From: Acanthacorydalis orientalis
Lineage: Eukaryota; Arthropoda; Insecta; Megaloptera; Corydalidae
Assembly (NCBI GenBank): GCA_034766995.1
Contig: CM068315.1
Span: 39,824,318 to 39,888,317 of the forward strand
Length of the DNA: 64,000 nucleotides
Direction: 5' to 3'
Each line of letters opens with the position of its first letter. The first letter of the stretch is position 1. Below are positions 1-14,484 of this stretch, piece by piece. The notes beneath the pieces were generated by a model. That model had not been told where the DNA came from, made no database searches, and saw only the letters and a program-made list of their open reading frames with translations. The translations under genes and the position numbers were made by a program.

Positions 1-90
1 AATAGCTCATCCAAATCTATTATCATGTTCGTAGTTTTTTTTGTTTAATCGATTTTAAAATTTGAAAGTATAATTTTTCTAAGGCTAGAC

Positions 91-490
91 CAGTGTTGTT
101 TGCATCTAAACTGTGGGGTTCCATGCAACCTCTTCAGGGGTTCCGCGAGTCAAAGTCAAAATTCGAAAGAATTTTCGAAGAAAACCCCCAAAAAGCTAAT
201 TCAAAATAGTAAATTTATATTAATTTCTTTTATTTCTATAAATACCTATTATTACCTTTTATTATACAATAAAACTGTATTTATAGGTATTATGTTGTAA
301 AAATTTATTTATGAGTACACATTACAACCCCGCTCAATCAGTATAAATAATAAAATTTTATCATTTAAGATATCTGATTTTCAAAACTTGTGGGGTACTC
401 ATCTTGAGTTTTCTGAGGATGGTAGGGGTTCTGCAAAAAAAATTTATAATTTTTAGGGTTTTGTGACTCGACAAAGTTTGAAGACCACTA
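91..490. mobile_element. hAT-like non-autonomous element with 8-bp target duplication
   Basis: The 400-bp block starts with CAGTGTTGTTTGC and ends with AGACCACTA, which are roughly inverted copies of one another. The 8 bases on the left (GGCTAGAC, 83-90) and on the right (GACTAGAC, 491-498) match at 7 of 8 positions, the target duplication length of hAT transposons. The ends also carry the inverted GGGGTTCC/GGAACCCC-like motif often seen in hAT-derived MITEs. The interior has no credible transposase; a 66-residue open frame inside it shows no recognisable domain. Superfamily assignment rests on duplication length and end sequence only. Confidence 0.6.
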
Positions 491-1129
491 GACTAGACAA
501 CATATTGCAGCGATTTAGTTTCAAATAACTTACAAATCAGATATAAAGATGAAAGATAATGCATATAACATAGCAGAGATCTTAACTATTTATCATCAAT
601 TTTTAGTCATTCTCTACACATATTTCATCTATTATTCCGTTCATTTGATTAGAATCCAAATCTGAATCTGAACTTCAACCCTTTGTAAATAAGTACAGAA
701 TTCGTATAATTCGTATCTTTCTTTCAAATTCTAATCGACATGAAACTAATCATTAGTTTATAAGTTTTGTAGATAATTATTGTTTCATAAAATAGTTCTC
801 TCCAATTTTTGAAAATTAAAGATAAATATTTTCAGTACATTGACTCCATCTAATTGCTTTTTTTGTATAAGTTCAGACAACACATTAATAACATGTTTAA
901 TTATTCAATAAAAGTATTTCTTTATAATGTTTTTTTTTAATTTCTTACAATTCAAATTAATAGTTCTAAAAAATATGTTAGAAAAAATTGTTTACATAAA
1001 TTTCTTTAATGATATTTTTAGAACACATTCTTGTCAAATTACTTCTGTTATCTACTGTATACATACATTATATATATATATATATAATGTATGTGTTACT
1101 ATGTTTAACTGGTTAAGTTATGCAAGTGC

Positions 1130-1272
1130 ACCTCTGCGTATCTATGATAGACACTCGACGCGATAAGAGATAACGAATGACCGCGGTTCCGTCAAAATAT
1201 CGGATGGATTTTTTACGTTTTTTTAGTCGATAACGTTCAATTCAGTCGATTCGTTCTCTTAGTGTTTACTTC
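1130..1272 (+). promoter_or_regulatory. Probable promoter and 5' leader of the three-PDZ gene
   Basis: This stretch is clearly richer in G+C and CpG than the AT-rich DNA on either side and directly precedes the putative first coding exon. A TCAGT motif at 1242-1246 matches the arthropod initiator consensus and lies about 30 bases before the ATG at 1273. An in-frame stop at 1231-1233 and the absence of an upstream in-frame ATG support 1273 as the start. No TATA box is obvious. This is a prediction from composition and motif only. Confidence 0.35.
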
Positions 1273-4200
1273 ATGTTGCAAAGAAGACTTCGTGCCAGTT
1301 TCAGGAAGAGTTTTCGATCGTTCCGGAGTAAAGTTAAAGTAATTCATTTTATTTTGTTTAAATTGTATATATACATATATATGTATATATATATATATAT
1401 ATGTTAATATACTATTAAAATATATTGAAGAGTGTATTGTAGAAGTTAAATATATGTGCTGTGTGAATAATTTAAATTTAAAATACTTAATGTTATCGAA
1501 AAGAATAAAAACAGTAATTTAAATAAAATCACAATATAAATCTAAAACAATACAGATAAGTTAAAATGTGCGTACCTTTATCTTATTTTATCAGCTGAAG
1601 GTCAGATTTTATTATTTAAATTTGTTCTGATTAATCCAGTGTGTGATTTTATCAGATAATATAAATTAATGTATAATACTTAAAAAGAGTTCAATATAAA
1701 TGAAAATAATATTCTTAATATGATTAACATAAAAGCTGGTTGATAAACAAATCCTATGAAATTGAAAAAAAAATAAACTTCATTATGAATTTATTCATAT
1801 TTTATCAATTTGTATACATAAATTAATACATCACTTATTAAAGTTAATACACTTTCATAACTGAATTTTTCATTGATCTACAAATCTCAAAAAAAAAAAA
1901 TTTATCAAAAATGTTCAGTAATGAATTATGTATCATTTTTAACTGCTAATTTTAGCATTGATATTAAAATGCGCATAAGCAAGAATCAAAAATGACCATA
2001 ATGAGTTACTAAACATTTTTGATCAAAAAAATGTCTCTGGTTTGGAGAACGAATGAAAAATCATTTATGAATTTATTCATAATATAAGTGAATTTATTCA
2101 TAATACTGAAACTATTTTGTGAAGATTAATATATTTAAAAGTAAAAAAATTCATATCTGTGTACCCGTTATTGTTTTTTCTTCAATTGTTGGATAACTCA
2201 TTGAATTAATTCCCACAATCGGTTTCGTCACTGCGCCAACTTCAGGTAGTTTGCATTTATTGTTTTATATATTATTATAAGCAACTTGAAGATTGCGAAA
2301 GCACCAAAACCATAGTGGATCATTTCAAACGTGTCTATTTTTAAAAATCTATGAGAAAGATAAAGTACTTAATTTAAAACTAATTAAATAAAAATTTAAT
2401 GCATCATTTGTATCAGTGACGCACTCACAATTGAATCTTGGAGGGAGCCAAGTTGAACCGATAAAAAACTTTTTAATTTGAATTCAATAAAATTCATTAG
2501 GTGATTATAAAAATTCGTTTAAAGAATAAAATCCAGAATATTTCTCCCCCTGGGTACGCCACTAATTTGCATATAAATATATTTTATTACCATAAAATAA
2601 AATCATTTTATCGTGCATTTTCATTTTAGAAAAGTCGCTTAAAACAAGATCCGATAATTATGATAGTTGAAAGAATATTGGAAAAAAATTTGTGCAAAAA
2701 ATTCTAATGGAATGAACCGATTATTGTGATGGTCGAAGCTTAAAATATTACCAACTCACATGCGTTAAACATATCCAAATTTTCTTGTAAGACTTCTAGT
2801 AAATTTGATTCCCAGTTGATCTACGTGGTACAATCTTCCAAGTGCCATTAATATCAAAAATCATTGCGTTGATTTTTGATTTTTCATATGATCTTTTTTT
2901 AAACATCGAAAATTTTTGACTTAAATAATATATGACTTAACGTTTTGCTCTTGATGTTTTCACATGTTGTGTTTTTATACTTTTACAGGCTTATTTTAAC
3001 ATGTTTCTTACTAAAAAAATATATGAAACCTATTATAAGTTCACAGTGTTTTAAATTTCTTGTATTTTTAGAGGTTCATAACTCTGTTTTATTTTACTTA
3101 TTCGTTTTACGATCAAAGTTCAGCTATTTTATCAGTTCGGATCCTTTTATATGTCTTCAGTAATTTTCTCTGAGAGTATCAGAGTTTTATATGATGTGCT
3201 TTTAAAGTTTGACACTTAGACATTTTGTGTTAAAGTTCAGGTCTGATTCAAACGCGAATGTACGAACTGAAGGTACTTTTATTTTGTATTTGTATTCCAG
3301 CACTAATAATTTAATTTCCGATATACCCTGAAACCTCAAATAATCAACAATTCATCATCGATAGCAACAATTAAAGTATTTTTATACCATCTTTTAATAA
3401 TGGTACATTTTTTTGTAATCAATACGTACTTATTCTTTCAACACCTGTTCAATTCTGACTAACGAATTGAAGTGAAACTGAATGGAAATGAAGGAACGTG
3501 CTTACAAATTGGTCTGCGGTATATTTTAGATTAATATTGGCTCTTTATGAGTTATATAATTAATCTCATTACTTTTTTCCCGATCTTATTTTCTCTTCTA
3601 AATAAATTTTAACAACCCAATATACAGGATTTTCCAATAAGAAGGCATTTTTTAATTGGAAATAAAACACAGAATTTGTACTGAAATTTCAAGTTTCTTT
3701 GTTGTAAATAATAATTGGATGCATGCCATTAAATAAAAAATAATATCATGTAAGTGACCTCCGCATGCTTTCTTAAAAGAACTATTCTTTTGTTAAAATT
3801 TTCAATAACATCCCTACATAATTGGGGCTCTATCTCACCAATTACTCTTCGGATTTAATCTTTCATGCCAGAAATTGTTTTAGGATTACTGGCGTACACC
3901 TGGCCTTTAACGTGACTCCAAAGAAAGTAGTCTAACAATGTTAAACCGCAAGATCTAGATAGCCATTTAATGTCTCCATTTCTAGAAATAATCCGATCAA
4001 GAAATTTCGCCCTCAATAAATTAATTGTTTCACCAGGTGTGTAGTTTGTTGCAACGTCCTTCTGAAACTACTTGTTCTCCAGATCAATATGATCTAATTC
4101 TCTCTACAAAAAATGGTTAACATGTTCAGTATCTTTCTCCATTCACAGCAATCGCTTTTCCAGGCCAATTCTGAAAAAGTAAGAACCAGTAACTTCACCG

Positions 4201-7200
4201 GACCAAAGTGCGTACTCAACAGTCACTCTTCCTGTATACAGTGATGCTTCTCAACGATCATCCTAGGATTGTCTTCACCCCAGACTCGGAACTTTCGCTT
4301 ATTAACGTAGCCAAAGAGTTTGAAACGAGCCTCATTTATAAAGATGACTTTTTCAGAAAAACCGTGTTGTTCCAGTATTCAATTCACAAATCTCCGACTT
4401 AGTGAATGGTCTGCTGGCTTCATTTCTTGTGTTAATTGAACCTTATAAACCTTCAGAAATAAATCTCTACGTAAAATACCCCATGTGGTCGTCTGTGAAA
4501 GATCCAGTTGCTATGAACTTCCTGAAATTGACATTTCTGGTTCTTCCGATATACTTTCAGGAACCAAGTCAATGTTTCCTTCACAACGAGCACTACGAAC
4601 ACGTTTTGGTGTTTTTTTATATTTAACTGATCCAGTCTGATCAAATTTACTCACTAATCGAAAAAAATTTCATTCAGATGAATGAGCATTTCAATAATAA
4701 TTATCGCATAATTGACGAAATGTATTCTTTATAGAACGACCATTTTTATAATAAAATTGTATTATTTCAATGCGCTGTTTTGTTGTATACGAATCCATAA
4801 TTAAAAAAGGCAACGTCAAAATTTAATAACTATCGAAAAAGTACAGCTTGACATCTGTGAAATATAACCTCTGAAAAATTCTCTCCATTTTCGAAACCCC
4901 TTTATTTTTGGTATTGAGACAAATTCACTTTCATGGATGAATTTTTCACGTGCATCCTTAAGCAAAAAAAATCTGATCAAAAATGTTCAGTAATTGATTA
5001 TTGATGATTGATTCTGATTGAAATGTCATCACCCTGAAAGCGCTAAACTATATGATTTTTCTGTAACTTGGAGCTCTGAAAATGATGGCATCTCTATCAA
5101 AGTACGGATAATTAACAATCAAAAATAATCAATAATTAATTTTTGAATATTTTTATTTGAAACTTTTGTATGGTATATGAAAAAATCATCTTTAAAACAT
5201 TTCTTTTGGATTAATAATAAAACGGTTCTTCTTTTTCTCCTCTTAATCATATATTTTTGCAAATCTTCAAACAGTTATTTTAAAAAATTAGAATTATTCG
5301 TCAGTATTTGAATCAAGAGTAGAAATAAGGAAATATAAATAATATAATCTCGTCGTTTTTTAACTGAGTCACTCACTGTCTTGCAATATTTTTTAAAGCT
5401 AGAGTCGGGGAGTGATCTAACAGAAGATTACAATTGGTGCACAAACAATAAACAAATATTTTTAATCATAATATAAAAAATAAATAAAAATATTTAACAT
5501 GTAATTGAAAGATCATTTAAAGATTAAAAATACTATTTTATTTAATCAAATCTATTACTGTATAAATTAAAAGTATTTTATTTCTTAATTATTATTTTAA
5601 ATATAAACCGATTCAGAATTCTTTAATGACATATATATATATAATATGTAAGTGAACACTGAGAGAACTAAAATTTAACTATCAAGCAAATACATATTGC
5701 AATTAATGAATAATAAACAACATTGTACAATGCACTCGTAATTAATTCATCCGTACATCATCTGTTCAAAAATCTGCGTCTCTGTCGCAGAGTTTTTCAT
5801 TTATTTTTTCTATACGTTTATGTTCCATGGTTTTTGCCCGTTCAGACAGTGGAAGAAAAATACAGCAACTTCAAAAATGTACGCACGGTTACGATTAAGA
5901 AGGTAGGAGCACTGTATTATAATCGCATTACACGTACAATGCAAAATTTACAGAATCGAACTCTATCGTTCCTTAGAAAAACGTATCTGTGAATTTTTTC
6001 TGTGTATATATTTTGTATGTATGTACATAATATGCTTATATGTTTATATGTATATAAATTTATTTATTTTTCGAATCTTCGAAGTGATTTTTGTACATAC
6101 GATGAATGTATTCAAGTACCAATGAACGAATAAATGTTATCTGTGACGAATGAGATTATTTTCTCAGAATATTGAAAATATTACAAATATAAACTTTTTA
6201 TATTTTTGATATCCGTATTTATACTTATAAATATTGAACGACGAGAATTGAAATCAGACAATAATATTTTAATACATAAAAATGATCACAGAATTAAAGC
6301 ATATGCAGAAATTTTAATCGACCAAATTTTTAAAAGTTCTATCCCAGCTCTCAAATAGATTAGCATCGTTGTAAATATTTCCGTATTTGTTTCTAATAAA
6401 CGTCAGATATTTATATTGCGGAAACACTTAAAAAAGGAATTTATCTATACCCACAAATAATTATAAGATTTGTACCTATGATCGTAGATAAGTAAATATG
6501 GTAGATAATTCGAATACTACTTGTGGCATACAAAACTAAATCTCAAAGAATTTTGCGCTGATTTTTCCCTTCATTGCTCTCTACTTCAATTCTATCACAA
6601 ACAGAACACTAAAAAAATTCTAGTTTATAAAAAATCAAAGATAAATTACAATGAAGATATTTGAAATACTTTTTAAAATATCCTTTTAATTTTCGTTCCT
6701 ACATCGAATCTATTTATAACCAAAATTTTATAGAAATAATCTTATCGATTAGGACTGGGCAACTTCTTCGATAATAAGAGCCACATATAATATTTTTCAT
6801 ACATTTTTGAATGTTGAAGATCCGCAGAAAATATTATTTTAAAATTGTATTTATTAGGTTGGTAGAAAAATAATTGCGGTTTATGACCTTCAAATTCGTA
6901 TACAAAACCGTAATTATTTTCCTACCGACCTAATATAAATAATAAAAAATACAACTATATAGTAACCCTACTCATCAAAACAGAATATGTTTAATCTCTA
7001 CTCGTTAAAGACTTTGATTTGAGTCTTCATTTTTGCAGTTAAAAGTTGTCGAGACCGTGTTAAAAGCTGCATTTTTAAAAAAAAATTTCTTAAAAATTTA
7101 CACGATAACCCGGCTCAAATTTGATTTTATTGCATTCAGAAAGTCTTAATTAACAAAATTGTTTAGTTTCATATCTTTTTTAGGGATTTTTCATAACAGT

Positions 7201-7475
7201 AGAGCCACCTTAAACAGCCGTTTGCATACATAACGCATATGGATGTTTGAAAAGATAATGTGAATTACCCGTTTATATATAAAATATTTTAATACTAGTA
7301 CATACTATATACTACTATTGATTATTAATATAAAAGTTTAGGAAAAATGGCAATGAAGCCCAAAATTATCTCGGGAGCACAGAGTAGCTTTGGGAGCCGT
7401 AGTTTGCCCACCCTTGTTATAAATATTAAATACTTTTACAATAAAAATATCAGACAGCTGTATACAAATACGGAG

Positions 7476-7520
<45 letters not shown>

Positions 7521-7558
7521 ATATATATATTGTATATATATATTGTGTATATATATAT

Positions 7559-7611
<53 letters not shown>

Positions 7612-10600
7612 CAAAGAAGAATCATTTAGTAATACAAGTCCGGTTCTGATATACTACGTCAGAGCAGTGTTCTTTGGAAATGATAAGTTTCCCCGTGAAA
7701 GTTTTTTCCTTCAAATTATCACTCGCTTCGACATAACCACATTCTGATAACAAAATATACAGTCATTACAAGCGATTACCTGTCAGTTTTTATGCACATT
7801 TGTGTTAAATATTTTTATCATATTCTCATGTTGCATAAAGTAAAATATACCATTCAATACAATACATTAGTATGGTATAGAATAATCAATATTTTAGCCG
7901 CGTCTTCTTTTCTAAAGAACAGTTACTTCAAATGACTAAAAGTAAGTAAAAAATCAAATTGAAACAATGTAAACAAATGTTTTAACTCATTCGACCCTGA
8001 CTTTCATTGACATATACGACATAAATGAAAAATAATCTATTTATAACACGGAGAGCACTTCTTTAAAAAATTTCTTTAAAGTACTTAATAAATGCATCAG
8101 TGAGCGTTTAATACTTGAAAAGTGAAATTTACAGTAACCTATTTTTGTATATTTATTGAAAATAAATTCAAATGACAATAAATCGTCGCACTTTCAGATA
8201 AACACTTGATATAAATATTTTTTAATAATTATTGAGCAGTTCTGAAAGAGTTAAACATATTATGACAATTGATGATAAATATATTTTTTTGAAACATGTA
8301 TAAAAATGATACCAAATCAGTATTATTTCCTTTTTCGTGTTGAAATTGACTATTAAATATTTGAAACCAGTTCTAAGCTTTTAAGAAATAATTGTAATTG
8401 TATTCCTGATAATTTAGCAAGCGCTTTTATAAAAAATACTATTGAATATAATACTTAGAAAATACTAAATAGATCATATCAGTTCATTATTTCATATGTG
8501 TAATTTATGAACAGAGGAAAATTTTTATAGAAATTTATTGAGGTTTATTACACAATTTTAAATGCATTAATTCAACGAAATGTTACTTTTTGGACTGTTT
8601 TCTGGATTTCGATTTCCTGTGTTATCTCCTTGCTCAATTTTCGTATAGCGTTTTGTAATTTTTTGGAAATTATTGCACAGTTCTATAGTGTTGTCATCAC
8701 TTTATTCCTAAAGATATATTATGCATTTAAATTAATTATTGATAACAAATTAAATAAATTGAAACTTTTGTGACTATATATTATATGTTCATTATTTAAA
8801 TATCATTTAATAATTTACTTTTACAATTGAGTTCTTTTTCACCCCACAGACCACAATTGTTATTCTGGTCAAACATATTCAATAAATGATTACTATTCAT
8901 TTTTAATTGTTGCCTATGTCCATTTCGATAGCTATGCTATCATTTTTAAACTCCCGGTACAGAAAAATCTACATTTACAAAAAAATCTCTATGCTAATTT
9001 ACACTTTAAAAGAAATGTTTATTCATATTGATTCAAAGTTTATACAAGTTTAAAAGTTTTGCCACATTAAATAACAATAGTAGTAAATTTAACCGAAAAT
9101 ACTTTCAAAAAGAACAAATCAGTTGTCATTTAGAACGACACTTAGGATATGAACTATCATGTAAATCAGTTATTTTTTTCTATTTTCGATATAGACATAT
9201 TTTGCATTTTTAATTTAAGCAATTTTTGTGTAAATCTTTTCAATATATCGTTATTAAAATATTTTTTTAATAGTCACATTTATATGTTCATTGGTTAAAA
9301 AGTCCTTAATGAGACGTATTTGTAAATAATTATTTATATTTATGTATGTATATATATATATATATATATATGCATGTATATATTATATATTTAATGTTAA
9401 TTGTATTTCACTGCATGATCATAACAAATTAGATAAATCTTCAATTGAATATAAGTGTTCTAATTTAACAAAATCCACCTGCTTATTTTTTAATCCGTTC
9501 AAAAGTGTATATAGGTGTTTTATAAAAGAGCTTAATAAGTAATTTGTAAAAAAAAATAATCTTGAAATTCGTTACAAAAATATTATTGTACTGAAACTGT
9601 ATCTTAAACATATATACAGACAAGTCTATTTTAGTGTTTAGGATGCGTTTCTGAAACCTTGCTAATAAATAAAACAGCGTTGACCGAGGCTTCCTATAAT
9701 ACACTGTGTATTCTGTATAGTATATGCATAGAATATTCGATATATTATTAATGAATTCTGAAGTATAGATGAAAATAAAACGTTTATGGTTTTATACATT
9801 TTTTTTCTTTTTTCAAAATTATATTTTTTATTAATCGAATCAATTCATTTATATGTATATATATACATCTACTTAAAAATAATATTAAAATTTTAATAAA
9901 TATTGTGGTATCTTTTTAATTGTTTGCGTATTTTCTTTCAAAACTCTGGGTAATATTACTTCATGCTCTGATACACTTTTTTTAAAAATACAGTTACTAA
10001 TCGTTACCATGTTTCATTAGATTCTAATACTTGTAAAGTCATAGAGTGCTATATCAAAACAGTGTTGATTGAGGTAGTACTAAACGAAGTTTTAGTCTGT
10101 ATATATACAGTAAATTCACCTTTAGTAAATCGGGCTGCTACTTGAAGTTTTTGTCTTGTACCAAACTGTAAAAGTATAAATATTTCCTGCTGATACAGGT
10201 ATCATACTGATTTAACCCTTTGCGGTCCGCTGTCTAGACGTTCCGGATATCGTGTTTCAATTGAACTGGTCCACTATTCGTTTCCTTTGAACAGATTTCA
10301 TTGCCATGCTAAAGATAAACCATTTTAAGCATTGCAATAAAATACATACACTAACCAACAAATACGCCACTGTCCGGAGGGACTGGACATTAGACCTGTT
10401 CAATTGAAATCGAAATGTCCAAAACGTCTAGACAGTGAACCGTAAACGGTTAATGAGTGTTGGATGTGAAACTGAAGACTCGTAACACAGATCCAGCCAT
10501 CAGCTGTTGTTTAAACATTACTTCTTTGATCTGTTTTTATTATTAATTAAAAAATAGTCAAAATAGTCCCCTGCTGCAGCTACACACCGCTACCACCCCG

Positions 10601-11674
10601 TTTTCAACTTTTGGGAATCTCTCTTACACCAACCTCCGAATTTTCTTTTCTTTCTTCAAACGTCTCAAAACGATGTCCTTTTAACGAGCTCTTTAGTTTT
10701 TGAAACAAAAAAGTCACAAGAAGAATATGCAAGAAATATGGTTTGCTTTCTTTCCTTTACAAAAAATATCTTTAGATTTCCACTGTATTATTTTTCTGGG
10801 ATTCTGTATAGAAATGAGAAAAAAACTTTGCAGCAATACAACTCATGCTTAAAACATATGTCTGAATGTTTTTCAAGACCCGCATGATATTTCTACTTGT
10901 TCTACAACTTCTCCAACAGTCAGTCGCCGATCGGCACGAATAAATGCACGAACTTCGATTATCTTTTTGTAGATTTTATCAGTTAAAGAACTACTAAAAT
11001 TTCATCATTTTTGATTGAAGTTTTGTCTTTCATAAATCACCTGAACAACTTAAAACACGTGGTCCGACTCAAAGCATCGTTTTCTAAAACAAAACATTAT
11101 AGAATACGACGCTTTTCAATCAGTTCCATCTTAAAAACTGCATGGTTAAAGAAAATGAATTACAAAAACCACTATCTCTCGAAGGAAATGACTTTTCGAT
11201 ACGAACTCAACAACAATCAACAACTAATAACCGACTCATATGTCAATAGTTTCCCTCTATTTACTAAATATCTGTCTGGATATTTTTTTATTAAATCTCG
11301 TGTAGTATATATATATATATATTAATGCATTTCTATTTTATACAAAGTCACTGAATTATTTTAGCATTTACAACACATGTTTCACTTCCGAGAGTAATGA
11401 TAAAATAAATTTATGAAATACTCTTCAAACTTTTTTATTTATCAAGCTACTTTCTCAATGAATAATTCATCCATGCTAATAAGTTAGTCCAGATGAACAT
11501 AGTTCATAACCTTTTAGATTTATATGTCTTTTATTCCAGATTTTTTCGAACAATAAACTCATTAAATATGATATTTGCTTTTTCGTGGTTCATATTGAGA
11601 CCTATTTTTTAATTGGAATTATTTCTTAGTCAGCTTCTGTAACTCTTGTATAATTATATTACTGAATAGGTATA

Positions 11675-11723
<49 letters not shown>

Positions 11724-12231
11724 TTATTTATAAATAAATAACATACAACAGAACAAAAACACTTAATTTGATACTTATTTAAAATTTCATGGGGCGTAAT
11801 TGCCAATAATTATTTTAAAACACCTGTATACACATATTTACTTTTTTAAATTTTTAATCGCATCATCGATCTCAACATTTATTCTCTTCAGGTAACATCG
11901 AAAATGCCTTTACAAATTAGACCTAGTGCTTTGTGTACACATGCTTATTTAGTTTTCAGTGCTATTAACAGTTATAAATTAAATATTGTAGTGAAATATT
12001 TTCACTTTAACAATATTTTTTATGGAAGTGTTTGTTTTGAAGTATATTTTCATCCGTTGAATGTTTAAAAGTCGAAATTGCCACTAAACATCTCTCATAC
12101 ATGTGTGTCAGATTTAGGTTGTTTGAAACATGTGTAATGAAATAAAGACATGCTGTAGTATTCGTATGTATGTATGAATTGTTGTTTATAAATACTTTTA
12201 ATGTGCTACTATTTATAATATTATACAGTAT

Positions 12232-12290
<59 letters not shown>

Positions 12291-12545
12291 CATTCCGTTT
12301 TTGTATATAAAATGTAATGTAATGTTGTGTATTGTTATCTTTTAATATCTGTATACATCATAAAGTAAACAAATTATTACCCCTCTTCATAATTATCTTG
12401 TGTCAGTTTATTGATTTTCAATTCATCATTTTTTCACTTTTGTATTATCTTATTGTAGTGTTTCAATCCTCCATCGGTATAATCATTTATAACTCGTAAT
12501 AATACATTCTCTTCCTCTCCCTTTTTCTCTCTCTCTCTCTCTCTA

Positions 12546-12607
<62 letters not shown>

Positions 12608-13969
12608 GAAGAGAAAAAAATAGAACACTAACATTCTGACATTCAATCTACTTCATCAGTCTCTCATCTTAATTATGTACGAAATATCACATTATAAAGT
12701 TTAAATTAATTATTTATATTTATTAAATGTTTTGTTTTTATCAAATATCCTTTAAACATTTGATTTTACCTCATGTTCTAATTAAAAAAAGATGCATGTA
12801 TTATTGCAATGTGATGTTACAATATCTTCTGTATATCGAAATCAATTTTATTCAGTGTTATTTTTTCAATTTATATTCAATATATCACGTTAAGTAAAGA
12901 AATATTAATAAATGTGCGTACCAATTGCTCCAAGAAATTATAATAAATATAAAACTTCAACAGCGCTCACTTTTGGACATATCTTGAATACGTTCCGGCC
13001 TTATTAATTGAATTGCATTTGTAACATGCTGCAATCGATAGTAAAAAATACAAAAAGCACAATATTTAATTTATTTATCTCTATCTTTATGTACATTCTA
13101 AAGCAATTTACATATTGGTGTTTATAAAAAAATATATATAGTAATTAGTTTCAAAAGATACTGCTTAAGTAGTGTAAAAATAATGTTATCCTGAAAGTTT
13201 TTATCTTAAATAATTACTTAAGTAGTTATTTGCTATTAATAGTTTCATCTCTTAAGCCATATTAGGTAGCTTGTTGATATAGAATATATTAAGAAGCTAC
13301 TGAAAGATGGCTCAAGAGCCGAAACTAATCGTAGCAGATAAATACTCATGTCATCAGAATCAAGATGATTAGAACGATAAAAGGTATAAAGCACAATTAT
13401 AACTTTAAAATAATATTTACTTTCACCAAAAACGTGATATCTGTTCTATTACAAACATTGTTTTGTGATTTGGAAGAAGTACTGGTGGTTTTACAAATTG
13501 AAACCGATTTTTGTAATCAATTTATTATATGTCTTATTTTTGGTACAATATATCATTTTTATAGCAAATTTTTAACGCCCTCATCAACTACAAATTTTGT
13601 TGCTAACTAAAAATATTTAATAAATGATGACTGATCATTTTTATTCCGACTTAAAATCATTTTAACGTCGAGACCATCGTCATCAGTGCACTAAAATACA
13701 GTGCCGTAAACTATATCGTGACATCTCGTTTAAAGATTTAAATATTCATGTATTCAAAATCTTTTCTTTTATTCTCACGATTTGTTCACCAAACACTTTA
13801 ACACATTAGAATGAAAATATCATATTCATATTTCATCTAACAAACTTGAATTTCAGTGTCAAATTCACTTAAAAACACTATAGAAGTAGTGTAACCATAA
13901 GTTATTTTACCATTGTATTTTTTTTTGATAATTTAGATATTTTAGTTTAGATGTCATAAACTAGAGTGT

Positions 13970-14023
<54 letters not shown>

Positions 14024-14441
14024 GACATTACGTATACATTGCAATCATTTCATCAAACCCATTCAATATTTTCACACGGTTATAATTTTACAATATATTT
14101 TAGGGGACGCAAAGCCTTGGAATTATGATAATCGAAGGTAAACATGCAGAAGTTGGACAAGGCATTTTCATATCAGATATTCAAGAGGGAAGTTCTGCAG
14201 AACAAGTAAGCTGATAACTAACTGATAACTTTTTCATAATCTTTTCTATAAGTTATCTGGACGTGATATTTTCATTTATATATTTTATATATTGTAACAA
14301 TATGTATATAAATATATGATTAAAATGAAATAAATTTTAAACAATTATTATATAAAAGTATATAGTAAGTAGATAAAAATAATTATTTCAGATATCATAT
14401 CAAGTTTTTATGCTTTTATTTTAATATTTTATCTTATAAAC

Positions 14442-14484
<43 letters not shown>

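Larger units (their letters stand above)
1339..5845 (+). other. Intron 1 of the three-PDZ gene, transposon-rich
   Basis: Non-coding, AT-rich DNA of 4.5 kb with a GTAATT donor and a TTTTGCCCGTTCAG acceptor. It holds a copy of the palindromic repeat family (about 1838-2105), a short hAT-like MITE (2414-2564), the DD41D transposase fossil (3729-4798) and another palindromic copy (4917-5195). I see no further exon that would keep the reading frame. Confidence 0.5.
5903..14103 (+). other. Intron 2 of the three-PDZ gene, 8.2 kb of nested repeats
   Basis: The donor is GTAGGAGC and the acceptor ATATATTTTAG. The intron holds a hAT-like element (6750-7416) with a mariner MITE inside it, half a palindromic repeat (8825-8960), a piggyBac-type MITE (10212-10453), a mariner transposase fossil (10555-11150), a foldback MITE (13222-13345) and many (TA)n tracts. 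I see no extra exon that would fit between the flanking phase-0 exons. The 80- to 104-residue open frames in it have no recognisable domain. Confidence 0.5.

Noticed and set aside
4208..4626. Plus-strand open frames of 64 and 74 residues
   Set aside because: They are antisense to the DD41D transposase fossil.
9600..10110. Weak similarity between ACAGCGTTGACCGAGG (about 9675) and ACAGTGTTGATTGAGG (about 10059)
   Set aside because: The match is about 20 bases only and I could not extend it into a repeat unit.
11011..11325. A 104-residue plus-strand frame
   Set aside because: It is largely antisense to the N-terminal part of the mariner fossil at 10555-11150.
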